A stretch of DNA of 64,000 nt from Leptodontidium sp. MPI-SDFR-AT-0119 (taxonomy: Eukaryota; Ascomycota; Leotiomycetes; Helotiales; Leptodontidiaceae), in NCBI GenBank assembly GCA_020726505.1, contig JAHLEZ010000007.1:434001-498000 (forward strand). The letters are read 5' to 3'. A program made the translations under genes and the position numbers. The notes under the pieces were generated by a model. The model did no database searches, had not been told where the DNA came from, and saw only the letters and a program-made list of their open reading frames with translations. Of this stretch, positions 43,987-55,523 are shown piece after piece (the first letter of the stretch is position 1; every line of letters begins with the position of its first letter).

Positions 43987-46074
43987 CAGATCTTCAGACA
44001 AAGAAACATCTTCCCCAGCGAAAAAAGATACAGAGTCCACATGGGGACTGCAGCAAGAGCGAAAACTCCGCTCAGGCCCCTGTGACGATCCCTCTCGCGA
44101 GTTTCAAGGTTTGCGCTCATCCCCCTGCCCGCCGACAAAACTTTCCCTTTTGCTGTAGATCCTCGAGACGTCTCGACTCGAAAGCAGAAACAGAAACGGC
44201 CAAAATGGACATACGTGTTTTGTGAAGGATGAGGCTTCGAATGGAAACAGGTAGGATGTCGGACATGGAAGGATGGAAACTGCGTAAGCTTCTTCTAGGC
44301 TTCCAAATTTCCTCAGCTCGTGTTCTAGCTTTTGCCGTAAATGACTAGATCTGGCAATTCGTGGGTCTTTCCCGTTGGGCCTTCTCGTGTTCCTATCGAG
44401 GCTATGCCCTAGAAATTAACCTTCCCAGCTGGCTTCGTACCCCGTATCTGGTAGAGCTTCTTCCCTCTCACCCCACATAGGATAATGCCTCATTTCCAAA
44501 CCCAGGAGTTGCGATATGAGAACAAAGAAACAAAGATCAAAATGGACCAGTTTCAACACCAATTTGAGATGATTGAAAGATTGGCGGCCGTGTTTGCCCT
44601 AAGTTGAGACCTGAGAAGTCGATTGTTTGACTTGGCAGTTTCGAGCGCCGAGGGATCTGAATGGACCGGCGCACTGTTCGCTAGGCCAGGAACTATCCCA
44701 TCGACAGGGTTGATCGTGTGTCTGATCTGACAGCAACTTGGCATTAGATCTGACTGCGGAGCATGCATTGGTAAATAATAGTAATAACAAAATGCTTTAA
44801 GGTGTTGCTTCCAAATTGTAGAACAATGGCATGACCCAGCCTCGGCACCCTGAAGCTCACCGGAATTCTACCTCTCTTTCAACTTTTCTGGGGGATTCAA
44901 GGGAACTCAACTTGGAACCAACCATTCCTGGCCCTGCAATTCTATCAAACACCTGAGATGTTAATCATCATCGATAGGTAGGTAATCAAGTCACCGATTT
45001 AGCAGGCCTTGGAACAAAGTGGCCGCCCAACCAGCTGTGAAGCCATTAAGTAAACTAGATGTACTCCGTACCTGAACGTTGCATTTGGCACGGGCAAACC
45101 CTATTTCTGAGACTGGCCGGCACATCTTTCTTGAGCAAGAAAAATTAAGGATTCCAAGAAAGGGATATCTCCAGATCCCCAAGAGACGGAAATGACGGCC
45201 CCGATTCCTCCGAGGACTTCTGCAATTCTCCAGCAGCGATGTTTCTCATCATTGTTCGTTTTACCCATGCATGTGTGGCTACGAAAGAGGCTTACTGGCG
45301 TGATCTGAGATGTCTCTGAGCTTTCCCTCGTGTGTTGCCATTTCCAGCCTCTTTTGCTGCTTTGTTCAGGGTCTAGGCCGTTTGCACCTGAGCTGCAGCG
45401 GCTAAACATGGGGTTAATGCGTCTCATCCAAACGGCCAAACCCACTTGGAGCATTCATGGGCTTGAATCGTGGGTCCCTGGTGGTCCCTGTCCGCAGCCT
45501 AGAGAGCCCACCATCTAGACTCCGCCACCAATCCCCGGGGTCTGCTGGCAGGGGAATGTCACTACAAACCACCACTAACACACGATGTCATACCAGTATC
45601 TCGTATGGCACGGAGAAGCTTGCTTCGTGACCTTGTGTCATTGTGTACCAGTGACATTGGGCAGCCAGTGCCAGGACCCATTGCAAATGCAGGGAGTGGA
45701 TGCCCAGTTGGTTGTTGAAGGTAATAGGGCAAAGTTACACCCGGTAAAGTGTCGTAAAGTGCGGTTGGTTGGTTGGTTGGTATCGTGTTGTGTTGTTTAA
45801 AGGTTGCATGCCCCCTCTTTCTGTCTTTGTACTTGAGTATCTCTCACCTCTGGAATCCAGCCACCAAACAGCCTCCGTTCGCATCGACTCTTCATATTTC
45901 CTCCCTAACAGAGCACCGGTAAATCATAAGAGGGAAGGACCGTCGTCGGGCGTGGATTGGAAGCAAGGGACTGTTCAATTGTTCCTTCCTCTCGACCTCG
46001 AACCTCGGAAGGTCTCTCGAGTTCGGGAAATACCCAGCACCACCCACGTCGTTGTCTGCCTCAATACCTCAAAA
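43987..46074. promoter_or_regulatory. 2.1 kb without a supported gene, upstream of a membrane protein
   Basis: Scattered short frames only. A (TTGG)4 run at 45764-45780 and a CT-rich leader from about 45830 precede the gene at 46075, whose promoter lies here. Confidence 0.4.
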
Positions 46075-46993
46075 ATGAAACCATCTTCACCACTGTCGCT
46101 CCTCTTCTTCCTCCAGCTTGCATCTGCAACTCCTCTTCCAGAGACCCTCTTCCCCTCCGACTGTCATTATACGTCTTGCGCAGGGTTTCGCTCGGCCCTC
46201 CTCTCCTCCAAACCAAACACACCTCCAACGCGCCTCACGAATCCTCACTTCCCTACTCATCAACTCTCCTCTCCCGATACTCTTGATGCAGAGAGCTTCG
46301 ACAACCACCCCGTCTCGCCCTCGAAAGATACCATTCCCAGCGTCGCACTCACCTCGAACCGCCCTCTCTCCTCCAGCTTTCTCCTCTCCCTCACCAATCC
46401 TGCCTCCAGCCCATCTATTCAAAAACCGCCCCACGGAACAGCTTCGGAAGGATCTCTCGCCTCGAAACCAACGAGTGCCCTACCGCATCTGCGAAAGGAG
46501 GACGCAAAGCGGTATTGGGCGTCTCTGCGTCCTGCGAGTGGGAGGAAGGGCGAGGCCGTGGAGAGCGACGGACCAGACCGTACAGTCCAGCTGTGCGGAA
46601 CCTCCGAATTCAGCACTGAGCATTATGTGTCCTTCCATGGCGTGCGTCTGGCGAGGGATTATAGCGATCTGATGGTCGTTGGCATCGTGGTGTTGTTTTT
46701 GGTAGCTGTTGTTGCGCTGGAATTGGTGGAGCGAATAGAGAACGTGTAAGGCTTCTCGCTCGCTTGTGATGGATGGTTTTGATGCTAACAATTTTTACAG
46801 CAGCAGATTGTTCGGTGCACGACGAACGAGGAGAGGACAAATATACTTAGAGGATGACGAGACGGTTGCATTCATTGTGAAGAAACCTATCTCCTTACAG
46901 GCCGATCCGTTGCATTACCAGATTTCGACGGGTGAATATCAGAACGAGAAGGAGGCATTTCAGTATGATATCGATGCGTCTGAAAGGGTTTGA
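46075..46993 (+). CDS. Single-pass membrane protein with signal peptide, unrecognised
   Basis: Exons 46075-46745 and 46801-46993, joined by a 55-bp intron (GT|GTAAGG, branch GCTAAC, TTTACAG), give 287 aa. It starts with a signal peptide (MKPSSPLSLLFFLQLASAT). A Ser/Pro/Thr-rich extracytoplasmic region with a few Cys follows, then one strong membrane segment near residues 200-220 (MVVGIVVLFLVAVVALELV). The short cytoplasmic tail is basic then acidic (GARRTRRGQIYLEDDETVA). The start was chosen at the ATG that begins the signal peptide; the frame is open further upstream but that part looks like leader. Type I topology is inferred. I know no named family for it. Confidence 0.7.
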
Positions 46994-49337
46994 CGGGCGG
47001 TAAGGCAAAACGAAACGACTTTCTTTTGTAGGAATGGATACCAGGAGTTTGGAGGAATACTGAGGACATACCCGGTGGAAGTTTTACTCGTTTACAAGAT
47101 AGATGGAGATGGAGATTGGAAGATGGACCAGCACGCTCGACCCTAGCTATCCCTCAGCAAGAAGAATACCAGATTTTTGAAAACAGCCGGCTTCTCTGAT
47201 TTTTGCCCCTTCATGGTACATCATTTTGTAAGAATTTTTTGCCGTCATGTTAAGTCGCCTAAGTAGGTCAAGGTATCAATTTTCTCCATCTGCACTTTAA
47301 GCAACTGCTTCTCACCGTCACGTTCCAACACTATTCCTCTATTTTCAGTTTCGTCAACAAAAATGTTCATACAAGCGAAGCGTGTGATTCCGGGTTAAGT
47401 GTCTAGAATAGCTGCTCCTCTGGCCATCCAACCAGAGCGAGCCAGAGTTGTTAATACGATACAGTCACTGCCTGCCGTATTGCCTTGAATTACAAGCCCA
47501 AAAAACGAAAAAGGGAGAAACCGAAATCTTGACATCCCATATCAACCTCCCACTTACTCACCCCACCTCTTTTCCATTTCAACTATATCTTAACAGGAAG
47601 CCCAGCAAAGCGGGCCCTTCTCTTCAACTCTCCATCGATTCGGAGAGAGTAAGTTCTGCCCACGTATTTGCATCTGCCAGAATCGCACGGCAAGGAAAGG
47701 GCAGTTATCTTCGGGATCATCAACTGGCTCGGGGAGAAAACCAATCACTGTTACGTCAAAAGCTCGGTTGAGAAGAGATGACGACTCAAAAGCAGGGCCG
47801 GGACTCCCACAAATACCGATGTCCTTTCAACATGATGTGGGTTGAATGGAGACGCTTCCGCTTTGTATCCGCTCGGAATCCGTGGAATGCGGGTGAGTGT
47901 GGACGCATCTGCCTCACGGAAATGCACTAGCTGGGCTTAGAATATCCGGCAGCTGTGAGTCTTCAGCTAACTTTGGATACGAAATAATGCTTCAAATAGG
48001 GGTAGAGTACAGTTTCATTAACAAGGGGATTGGCTGTGAGAGGTTGCTGCTTCCGCGGAGATGGTGATCAGAGTGGCTTCGAATTTGGGGAGGGTGAGAT
48101 ACACCCTGACTGAGCAGATGGATAAGTTATTGCCCCCACTAGCATTTGTTGGGAGCGTTTGGGCGAGCCGGGAGGGAACACTGCACGACTGTATACAGGA
48201 TGCTGCCCGGATTCTTGCTATCAAAAGGAACTCGTATAATGGCACGTATTTTCTGTGGAGATGGTTTTCGTGTTAGCTTAGATCAATAGATAGACAATTA
48301 ATGTTTCGACCGACAGAAACAAAAGTCAGCAGCCTGTAGCCTGACTGGCTTTTTAAGTGAAGCTTCACCTCGTTGATTTCTGTTCCTGGGTCGCGGTGGG
48401 CATCATCATGACTTTCTGGAGTCTGGTTCGAGTGATACTGCCCTTTGAAATGGTTGTGCCTCCCACCGTGGAAGTCACACTGAACGAAAACCTCGAGTCC
48501 TCGACGTGGATGGACGATTCACATGTACTTCATGTAAACCACCCCAGCACTGTTCGGTCACTGCGAAACAAGAAGTCATTCCTCCGATACCCAAATGCTC
48601 TTAAATCGCTTTCATCGTATGCTAAAATCGAAATGATGGGATTTGGCGAATTGGGTTAGTCTGTTAGAGCTTGACGCTGCCAATACAGCTCCAACGGAGA
48701 GGATAGCAAGTGATGAAGACTTGCTGCGATATTTAATATTTTCATGAGGAGTTTCCAGCCCTGCTGAACTCAAGTTAGAGTCCGCGAAATGTTGCTGAAT
48801 GTTGTAAGGACTGTGTTGAAACACGTCAGATATCGTCGCGATTCAAAGAGTCCATGGCTTCGAAATTCCTTAGGATTTCCAATAATGCGTCAAGTGTCAA
48901 GTCATACTGTGGACAGTTGCTTAGCCAAGGGGTCATCTACATGAGGATGTAAAGATTATATTTTAATCTACTCGAAGAGTCAATAAATCGAACCGTGATT
49001 GCACTTAAACTTGTAAGAAATGCTGGTATGCTGTTCTGAGAAAAGTTATTCATCTGCTCATCATTTATGGTTCGGATGAGTTGATTCTCAAATTAATTAT
49101 TCCCTAAAATGACCGTCCACCTCTCCAGTTTGACTGGAAAGATCGAAAGGACACACTTTCTGTACTATAAAAGAAAATGCTTTCTCCGCCAGAAGAACTG
49201 TCATTCTCCAGCAGCCTCTCGATCACCCAAACAACAACCTACACAAATAACGAACAAGAAACCAACAAAAGATCCCAGAATCCATAAGACACACTACGAC
49301 AGCTTTCAGCAGGAACCTGCAAGTTCACAAACTTGCG
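46994..49337. other. 2.3 kb without a supported gene
   Basis: Several frames of 60-107 codons on both strands, none with a domain, signal or splice pattern that holds together. Likely intergenic. Confidence 0.4.
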
Positions 49338-49766
49338 ATGGCGCAAAATATGGCACAGTTGCAAGCTATGTTCGAGGAGCAGATGCAACTTAACTTCAAT
49401 ACTCACGGTCGTTTAGCACAACCAGGGTTCAGGCCTCAACATGAGAACGCTCAATATATCTCTACGAACAACATGTAGGCAGGCGTGCCTAGTGGCAGTG
49501 GAATACTTGCTTTCAACAGCCTCCCCAGAATGAAGTATCACGTGGCAAGACCCAATATGCCATTTGCCCTCCAGTATCAAACCATAATGCACAACGGCAG
49601 GCCTTTTATGAACGGTGTGGTGACACACACCGGCGGCCCTCACAATGGTCAAATATTCAGTTCCGCTGTCACGGGGGCAAACCCGACGCCCTGTGATATC
49701 TGTGGCAACATGTATTCTACCTGGGCCAACTTACAACGACATAGGCGTGATGACCACGGCTGCTGA
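49338..49766 (+). CDS. Small C2H2 zinc-finger protein, interrupted by one TAG
   Basis: From ATG 49338 the frame reads MAQNMAQLQAMFEEQMQL onward to TAG 49476-49478, then continues in the same frame to a single classical C2H2 finger at the C-terminus (CDICGNMYSTWANLQRHRRDDH; Cys pair 2 apart, His pair 4 apart) and stop at 49766. Either the stop is a mutation (CAG to TAG is the simplest) or it lies in a 75-bp phase-preserving intron 49408-49482 (GTCGTT...GGCAG), which gives about 117 aa. The finger suggests nucleic-acid binding; the rest is Gln/Asn-rich. No neighbour explains its role. Confidence 0.45.
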
Positions 49767-50453
49767 TGGGTCCTTCAAGGAAGTGGCTTAGAACGGAATT
49801 TGGGATGGTAAGTTTGATAGGATAGAGATAAGACATATTAGCAAGCAATGGAGTACCAGCATAACAGAAAACATGACTCTCAATTGGCGTTCTAAGAAAT
49901 CTGGGCCCCTCACCCGATTATTAAGTTGTGTATTCGGTTTTTCCAACGCAGGGGTGTTTGATTTTCCAAATGACTCGGATGTTCTGCAGGAGAATGTGGA
50001 AGTGAATCCGTATGATAAAGGACACAGAAAGAGTGGTTGCCTCTTCAGAGGGCACCTCTCCTGCGGGAGCATGAACAGGAATTAGAAAAAACATTCAAAT
50101 CCTTTCTAGTCACCATATCCTCTAAGCTATAAGACGCCATCATCAATAGAATAATACAAAACTCGATATTTTGTATCTAAACATATAAAGTCCCACAGAA
50201 TTTATTTATGAATAGGACTTCTCAGGGCTTTCTTAAAAGATCAAGAAATCTAGTTGGAATGCCTTTAAAGAACGAAATAACATACACGTAGGCCCTTATT
50301 ATCAAACGTCTTTCCCCTCCCGCTACCTCCCAGTATAATTTCAATGTTAGGAAATGTGCCCTGTCCATTATTGGCTTATGTAAGCGGGTTATCCAAAGCA
50401 TCCATCCTTCCATTGGCGCTTCAATTCATCCCTCATTCATCCCTCAACCACAA
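49767..50453. other. Intergenic, nothing recognised
   Basis: AT-rich gap with no coding evidence. The promoter of the next plus-strand gene lies in its right half (CT-rich leader 50400-50450). Confidence 0.4.
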
Positions 50454-51771
50454 CCATGTCTGAAAGCGACACTGCACTCTTCGACCCAGTTGAGTGTGCG
50501 TCTATACATAATCAGTTAGTATAACGCGCTGTGTAAGTAAAACTATCACTCAGGCTATCTCGAGACGTTCTCAGGATACACAGCGAAGATGACCCATTAA
50601 GAGGCCCTGAAGTCCAATTATTTTTCTCTGCCATAGACTCCTGGCACGTGGAAACAGAATCCACCGCTCTCATACTATTCTACCAGCCTCCCAACTCTCG
50701 GTCCTTCTTCCAGTACAAATCGTGGCCTCAGTTCTCCCCTTTCGAGGACGAGCTCATCCTTCTCTATCAAGATGTCTCACTCACGATGGAAAACGAAGGC
50801 GGTCTGTTTTTCGACCAAGAGCGCGAGGTGGCTTGCTAGATTGACCCTTCTCTTGGCTTTCCCCCTGAGGACTCATGGTTCCCCCTTGTGGTGGTTTTAC
50901 GACGTTGGCTATTGTTGTGGGACGCTGGGAAGATCAAGCTAGATGTGGACCTCTCAATGCAAGCATGGGGCCAGTGGGAGTTGGAGGAACCATTGAAGGC
51001 ATGGGGCAGACTTGTCGCCGCCATCGAAGAGAGAATGCCTACCACAGAGGCTGGGCCGGAAAGTAGCAGCAACGCTCTGGTTGAAAATAGGGTAGCAGAT
51101 CGGTGGGCTGATCACCCTTTCGAACTGGAGTTTCTTATTCGAGCGCGTGCGCCAAAGAAGTCTACTCTCAAAGTTGCTCCGGGTGTCAAGGCGTGGACTA
51201 CCCCTTCATTCGAAGCTGCACATGTTAATGAGCCGAATGACGGCGAGCGAAAACTTGCCATTGGTACAAGGCCTGACGATCATCCGTCTCGCCAGTCCTA
51301 CCGAGACCGTGATCTTGCTCCTGCGCTTCTATTTTCTAGCGAAGCATCAGTGCCAAAACCTGCAAGCCAGAGTGTAGAAAACTTCTGGGGCCGTAGATCA
51401 GTGCTACTTGAGCGGAAAGCAGGACTATATCTCTATCCAGGTGAGAATTGGGGCGACGCGGTGGTGTTCGTCGACGGCACAGGAGGAGACAAGATATTCA
51501 CGTATGGGTGGTGCCGTGGATGCGGTCAAGATAACTGAGTACTTTGAGAGATGTCCTAGCGTTTTGGACATTCCTTGCGACCGACAATGTGTGGCAGGTC
51601 GATGAGAATAGCGTTGTGGGTGATATGGATTACTTCAATGATTTGAATGGCTCAAAGAAATTAGTCAACATGGATGGGGTGCTGACAGAAGTTGATTCCG
51701 AGCAGATTGGGGTGCTGCACCAGCATTCTGAAGTGAAGGACTTGGGGAGGAACGGGCGATAAGCGAGTTTG
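50454..51771 (+). pseudogene. Unrecognised gene with a stop-containing segment and a frameshift
   Basis: ATG 50454 reads MSESDTALFDPVE, then a 62-bp intron (50492-50553) leads to a long coding-like frame (SAIDSWHVETESTALILFY, FFQYKSWPQFSPFEDEL). A TAG at 50837-50839 interrupts it; a 42-bp phase-preserving intron 50828-50869 (GTGGCT...CTGAG with TTGAC branch) could remove it. The frame goes on through DSWFPLVVVLRRWLLLW and ENWGDAVVFVDGTGGDKIF to TGA 51536-51538. Coding-like sequence then resumes one frame over (RDVLAFWTFLATDNVWQVD ... VDSEQIGVLHQHSEVKD) to 51771. A one-base deletion at about 51534 best explains this. Family not recognised. Confidence 0.5.
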
Positions 51772-52865
51772 AGCTATCCATAGGTGACAATTTATCTTTA
51801 ACAATACTACAGACACACAATTCATGTCACCAATTTCATTGTGCGACCTTGACGGATTCAAAAATTTCCTCCCAAACCCCTAGCAGTTGTGTTCAATGTC
51901 TGTGGGAGAATTTTCTGCTTCAAAATATAGTGAAATGCATGACTGCTCATCAGATGGCCGAGTGCAGTTCGGTTGGCTGAGGAAGCGGCGTGGTGCTCGC
52001 CGTCTATATCCCTACTTATTGGTATAGAGACTTAGGACGTATTTACGTTAAGGAAAAATATATCTGCTTGAGTGGTGGTTGGGTGTCGGTTTTGATGACC
52101 TCCCCAGGCTAATTGGTGTACAATAAGCGAGATCAACAAACATTCCCCCCTGCCCTAGTATCAATCGCTCATCACAATATCCAAGTTCCCCCATCGTCAA
52201 TTAAATGCAACACGAGATCTGAAATTATGCGAGCATGAAAAATGATTGCCAATAGCAAAGTCTCACTAATAAACAACAATATTTATTTTTCAACACTTTC
52301 AAATTCAGACAATCTCTCTAATGAAGAGGAAAAAACGTCTATATGAGTATTATTACAAGTTAGTTCTCACTAAACAGACCCCAGAGTTGAGGGGAGGGAA
52401 GCCGGTGATTGCGAGAAGGATGCGCTTTGGAACTGGTTATCCGGGAAATACTGTGTGACGAGGTTACTAAGCACCACAGGATCTGTCACTGTCTAAGTTT
52501 CTGAAGGGGCCCAGCTTGTAGATTGCTCGTATGTGCTTTCTGTATGTATGGATGTCATGGATGATGGAGGTGATGTCCGAATATGTCAAAGTTCGTCAAA
52601 GTTAGGCAGCCCAACAAAGAAGAATTTGTTTGGTACTGACGACGACAACCCATCTTTTCTGACCTTGCTAATCAAACACTAGCAAAAATATACAGCATAA
52701 TAGAATCGAAAATTTATGATTTGATTATAATCGTTCCCATCTTACAACCTGCAATTTTGTACTAAGACAATAGAAGAAAAATTATGCCACCCCAACCCCC
52801 TCTTTTTTTTTTTTTGAACCCCTCGACCCGCTTTTTGAATACCCCGCCGTATTATCTTCGCTCCT
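51772..52865. other. Intergenic, nothing recognised
   Basis: A gap between convergent genes. Contains a T-run at 52804-52815; no coding evidence. Confidence 0.45.
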
Positions 52866-53603
52866 TTAACATCCCTTAGTCTTGAGAACAATGCTCTGCT
52901 TAACGGCGGCATCCAATGCAGAGACAGTGATGCTTCCGGACCCTCCATCCTCGGAAGTCATAGTGAGGTAATTGTTGATGATCAGGAGGTAATCACCGCC
53001 CTTGCTGCAGCCAGACGAAAATTCGATGTCGAGCTCGTTAGTGAAGGTGGTAGTAGCCTTCAGAGGACCTTTGAATTCCCATTGCATGTTGGCAACACCT
53101 GGGTTCTTGTCGAACTTGTACTGGTTCTGTTGCTTGGCGTAGACGCCCTTCGTGATATCGATGTTGCCGCGGTAATCACCACTGAGAAAGAAGTCAGCAA
53201 GGAAGAAAGAAAGAAAGGGTAAATTTTCATAGGCAGTATTGACGTACGCCAGGACGACAAGCTGAGTGCTGCCGACAGTCCTCAATGGCACCTTGATTTG
53301 GCACTTGACGTTGACCTTTGGATCTCCTCCCTCTGGATTCTCCATTAGCTCATTTTCAACAGAAATTGGGGCTGATTGATGGCACTTACTGATAGAAGCA
53401 GTGAGCTTCTTGTAGAAGAGCTCAAACTCCCACTTCTCAAAGTCGATCTTCCCGACCTCGATAGATCCTGGAGGACATCCAGGTCCGCTGTATGTGACAT
53501 CGCCGACTATGATAGGGTCGCGAACCTGGCGTTCAACCAAAGGTCCAGCGACTACGGCTGCGATGAGGCCGAAAGTCGAGACGATAGATGCGAGTTGAAC
53601 CAT
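52866..53603 (-). CDS. Secreted DUF4360-type protein
   Basis: Small secreted protein; function of the family is unknown. The frame is open throughout, but two introns fit better than read-through: 53333-53389 (57 bp, A|GTAAGT, branch GCTAAT, CCAG) and 53182-53247 (66 bp, GC|GTACGT, branch GCTGAC, CTCAG). Both are multiples of three. The spliced product is 204 aa. It has a signal peptide (MVQLASIVSTFGLIAAVVAG), then VTYSGPGCPPGSIEVG and, after splicing, VVLAGDYRGNIDITKGV, both DUF4360-like, and a C-terminal C-x-K-rich end. Intron retention would add a hydrophobic stretch (FLSFFLADFF), unlike the family. Secretion is likely; a DUF4360 assignment is from motif recognition. Confidence 0.75.
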   Translation of the reverse strand: MVQLASIVSTFGLIAAVVAGPLVERQVRDPIIVGDVTYSGPGCPPGSIEVGKIDFEKWEFELFYKKLTASISKCHQSAPISVENELMENPEGGDPKVNVKCQIKVPLRTVGSTQLVVLAYVNTAYENLPFLSFFLADFFLSGDYRGNIDITKGVYAKQQNQYKFDKNPGVANMQWEFKGPLKATTTFTNELDIEFSSGCSKGGDYLLIINNYLTMTSEDGGSGSITVSALDAAVKQSIVLKTKGC

Positions 53604-55523
53604 GTTTGAGAATAAAAGTTGTTTATGGGGAACGAGAGTATGGGAGTATTAAGTGAAGTGATAGAATGGGATGCTGTTGTAGAAAACGGTGTTGATGAGT
53701 TGATGATAAGTTACAAACTGGAGGTCTCAACGGCGGTATTTATATCATCAACGCCCCTTCCTGTTCATCGCCCCTTAGTTTTAACCTTCGATGATTCGTA
53801 CTTGAAATGAGGCGTCGAAAGCTTACGGTACTGGAATGTAAGAAACTACTGCATGCACCGGAAAAACTCGAGCGTAGGATGATGCAGTAGGCAAGGTTTA
53901 AATTCATGCCCAGGCTATATAGAAAGTTCATCTGTCGAATCTTCCACGACGCTTTCCGGATAACTGCCGAGTTAGTAATTTCTTTCGGACCCGGCTGCCG
54001 ATTTTCTCACTGCTTGAACGGACCTGTCACAAGTCCAAAAAATTTAAAACTCAAACCAGTAAGACCGCGCAAAATTTGCCGAATAGACGCGGTATGTGTT
54101 AACTTAAAAAATCCCGAACACGAGAGATTTAAGAAGTTGATAGTTCGGGTATTCTTCTTATCAAGAATACGAGCTAAGCTGGGTGGGCAGAACGAATTCC
54201 CAAAATTTATACAGTACACTTGTAAAAAATAAAATAAAAAAAATAGGCTAGTGATAACCAGACATGTTTACACTAGAATTAATGATCAAGTGTTACAAAT
54301 CGAGGGTCCTGGTTTGGGTGTTTATTGCTCGTGGACGGACATACATACATTTTATTTTAACTTCTCTGTCTTGGAAAGTTGAAAGACAGCGTTTTTTCCC
54401 CCCTTTTAAATTTTTGGTTTGATGGGGATCTACATTCAGATGCGTAATATGTCATTTCGCATATGTGGAAACTCTCGTGGTCTGACATAGGCTAGGTGTG
54501 ATACTTTCTGGGCTGCTGGGACAGCGAAGTATAAATCGACGAAGGGCGGAACCGAGATCTCGGTTTGCGGAGCGGAGCTATTGAGGGGGGTATTATGTAT
54601 GCTGGGGTGAGATTCAATGACAACTGTTGCTCGTTGCTCCTCGAGTGGTTTCCGTGGGACCAACGCGGTGGGTTGTGGTTGGATGGTAGGTGCTTTGAGT
54701 TTTTTTTTCTTTTCCGAATGTTGTTGTTGTTCCTTTCTCTTCTTGGGGACTTATTAGTGGAAAATGGATACGTAAGATTATGTTTGCGCAGTCAAAGGGG
54801 ATTTGGGACGTGTACGTAGTTTGTAATAGATGGTGAATAAAGCTGTGATGTGCTCTACGAATAGAATATGATATCGGTTAGTAAGGATATTCATACTAAC
54901 ATTGTTTTTTCGGCGCAAGTCACATCCTCACCATTCATAGTCCCAGATTTGACACAGCACTAGTACTATTGTTTATTTATCTAGTCTAGCTTATACACCA
55001 CCCTTCCCCCTTAGCATTCCCTTTCCTTACCCTACAACCACTCTTCATAACCAACCAATGTTTACTCACCCCTATTCTGCCGGTTAAGCGAGCTGCGAGA
55101 TTCCACCGCCCAAGCAACAACACTGGAAAGCCCGGTCTACAGATGTTCAGCGTGACAAGCCGTAGCTATGGTTTGATTAGATTTGACCAGACGGAAGAAG
55201 TAGTCGGAAAAGGCAAAGGAAAAAAGACTTCCACCCAAGATCACCTGGAGCGTTGCATTGATGGAAAGTGAGTAGGTAGGTAGAGATGGACTGGAGGCGC
55301 CGGCGGTCATTTGCTGCGGTTTGAAATACACACAAGTCAAGCACTTCGGTCGACTCATCGGGCCCAAGCCAAAGCTGCCTATACTTGCAAAAAATCCTTT
55401 AATTTCCTCATTTCATCTCGTCTCGTCTCATCATCCTTCTTTAGACGTCCCACCCCGTCGAGTCCTACTCTCTACCCACCTAGCTATCCTAGGAACCTAA
55501 CAACTACCCAATCAACCAACCAC
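53604..55523. promoter_or_regulatory. DUF4360 gene upstream region and AT-rich gap
   Basis: Holds the promoter of the secreted protein gene (TATA box listed separately) and then AT-rich sequence with A-runs around 54227-54246. Two frames of about 100 codons have no family features. Confidence 0.4.
53737..53744 (-). promoter_or_regulatory. TATA box of the DUF4360 gene
   Basis: On the minus strand TATAAATA lies about 135 nt upstream of ATG 53603, a normal fungal spacing for a TATA-driven, probably strongly expressed secreted protein. Confidence 0.5.

Noticed and set aside
43834..44040. Hydrophobic minus-strand frame that looks like a membrane segment
   Set aside because: Short, no splice partners, and overlaps a plus-strand frame with good splice sites; neither strand is settled, so not listed as a gene.
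45101..45454. 117-codon minus-strand frame
   Set aside because: No domain, no splice context, overlaps open frames on the other strand; chance frame.
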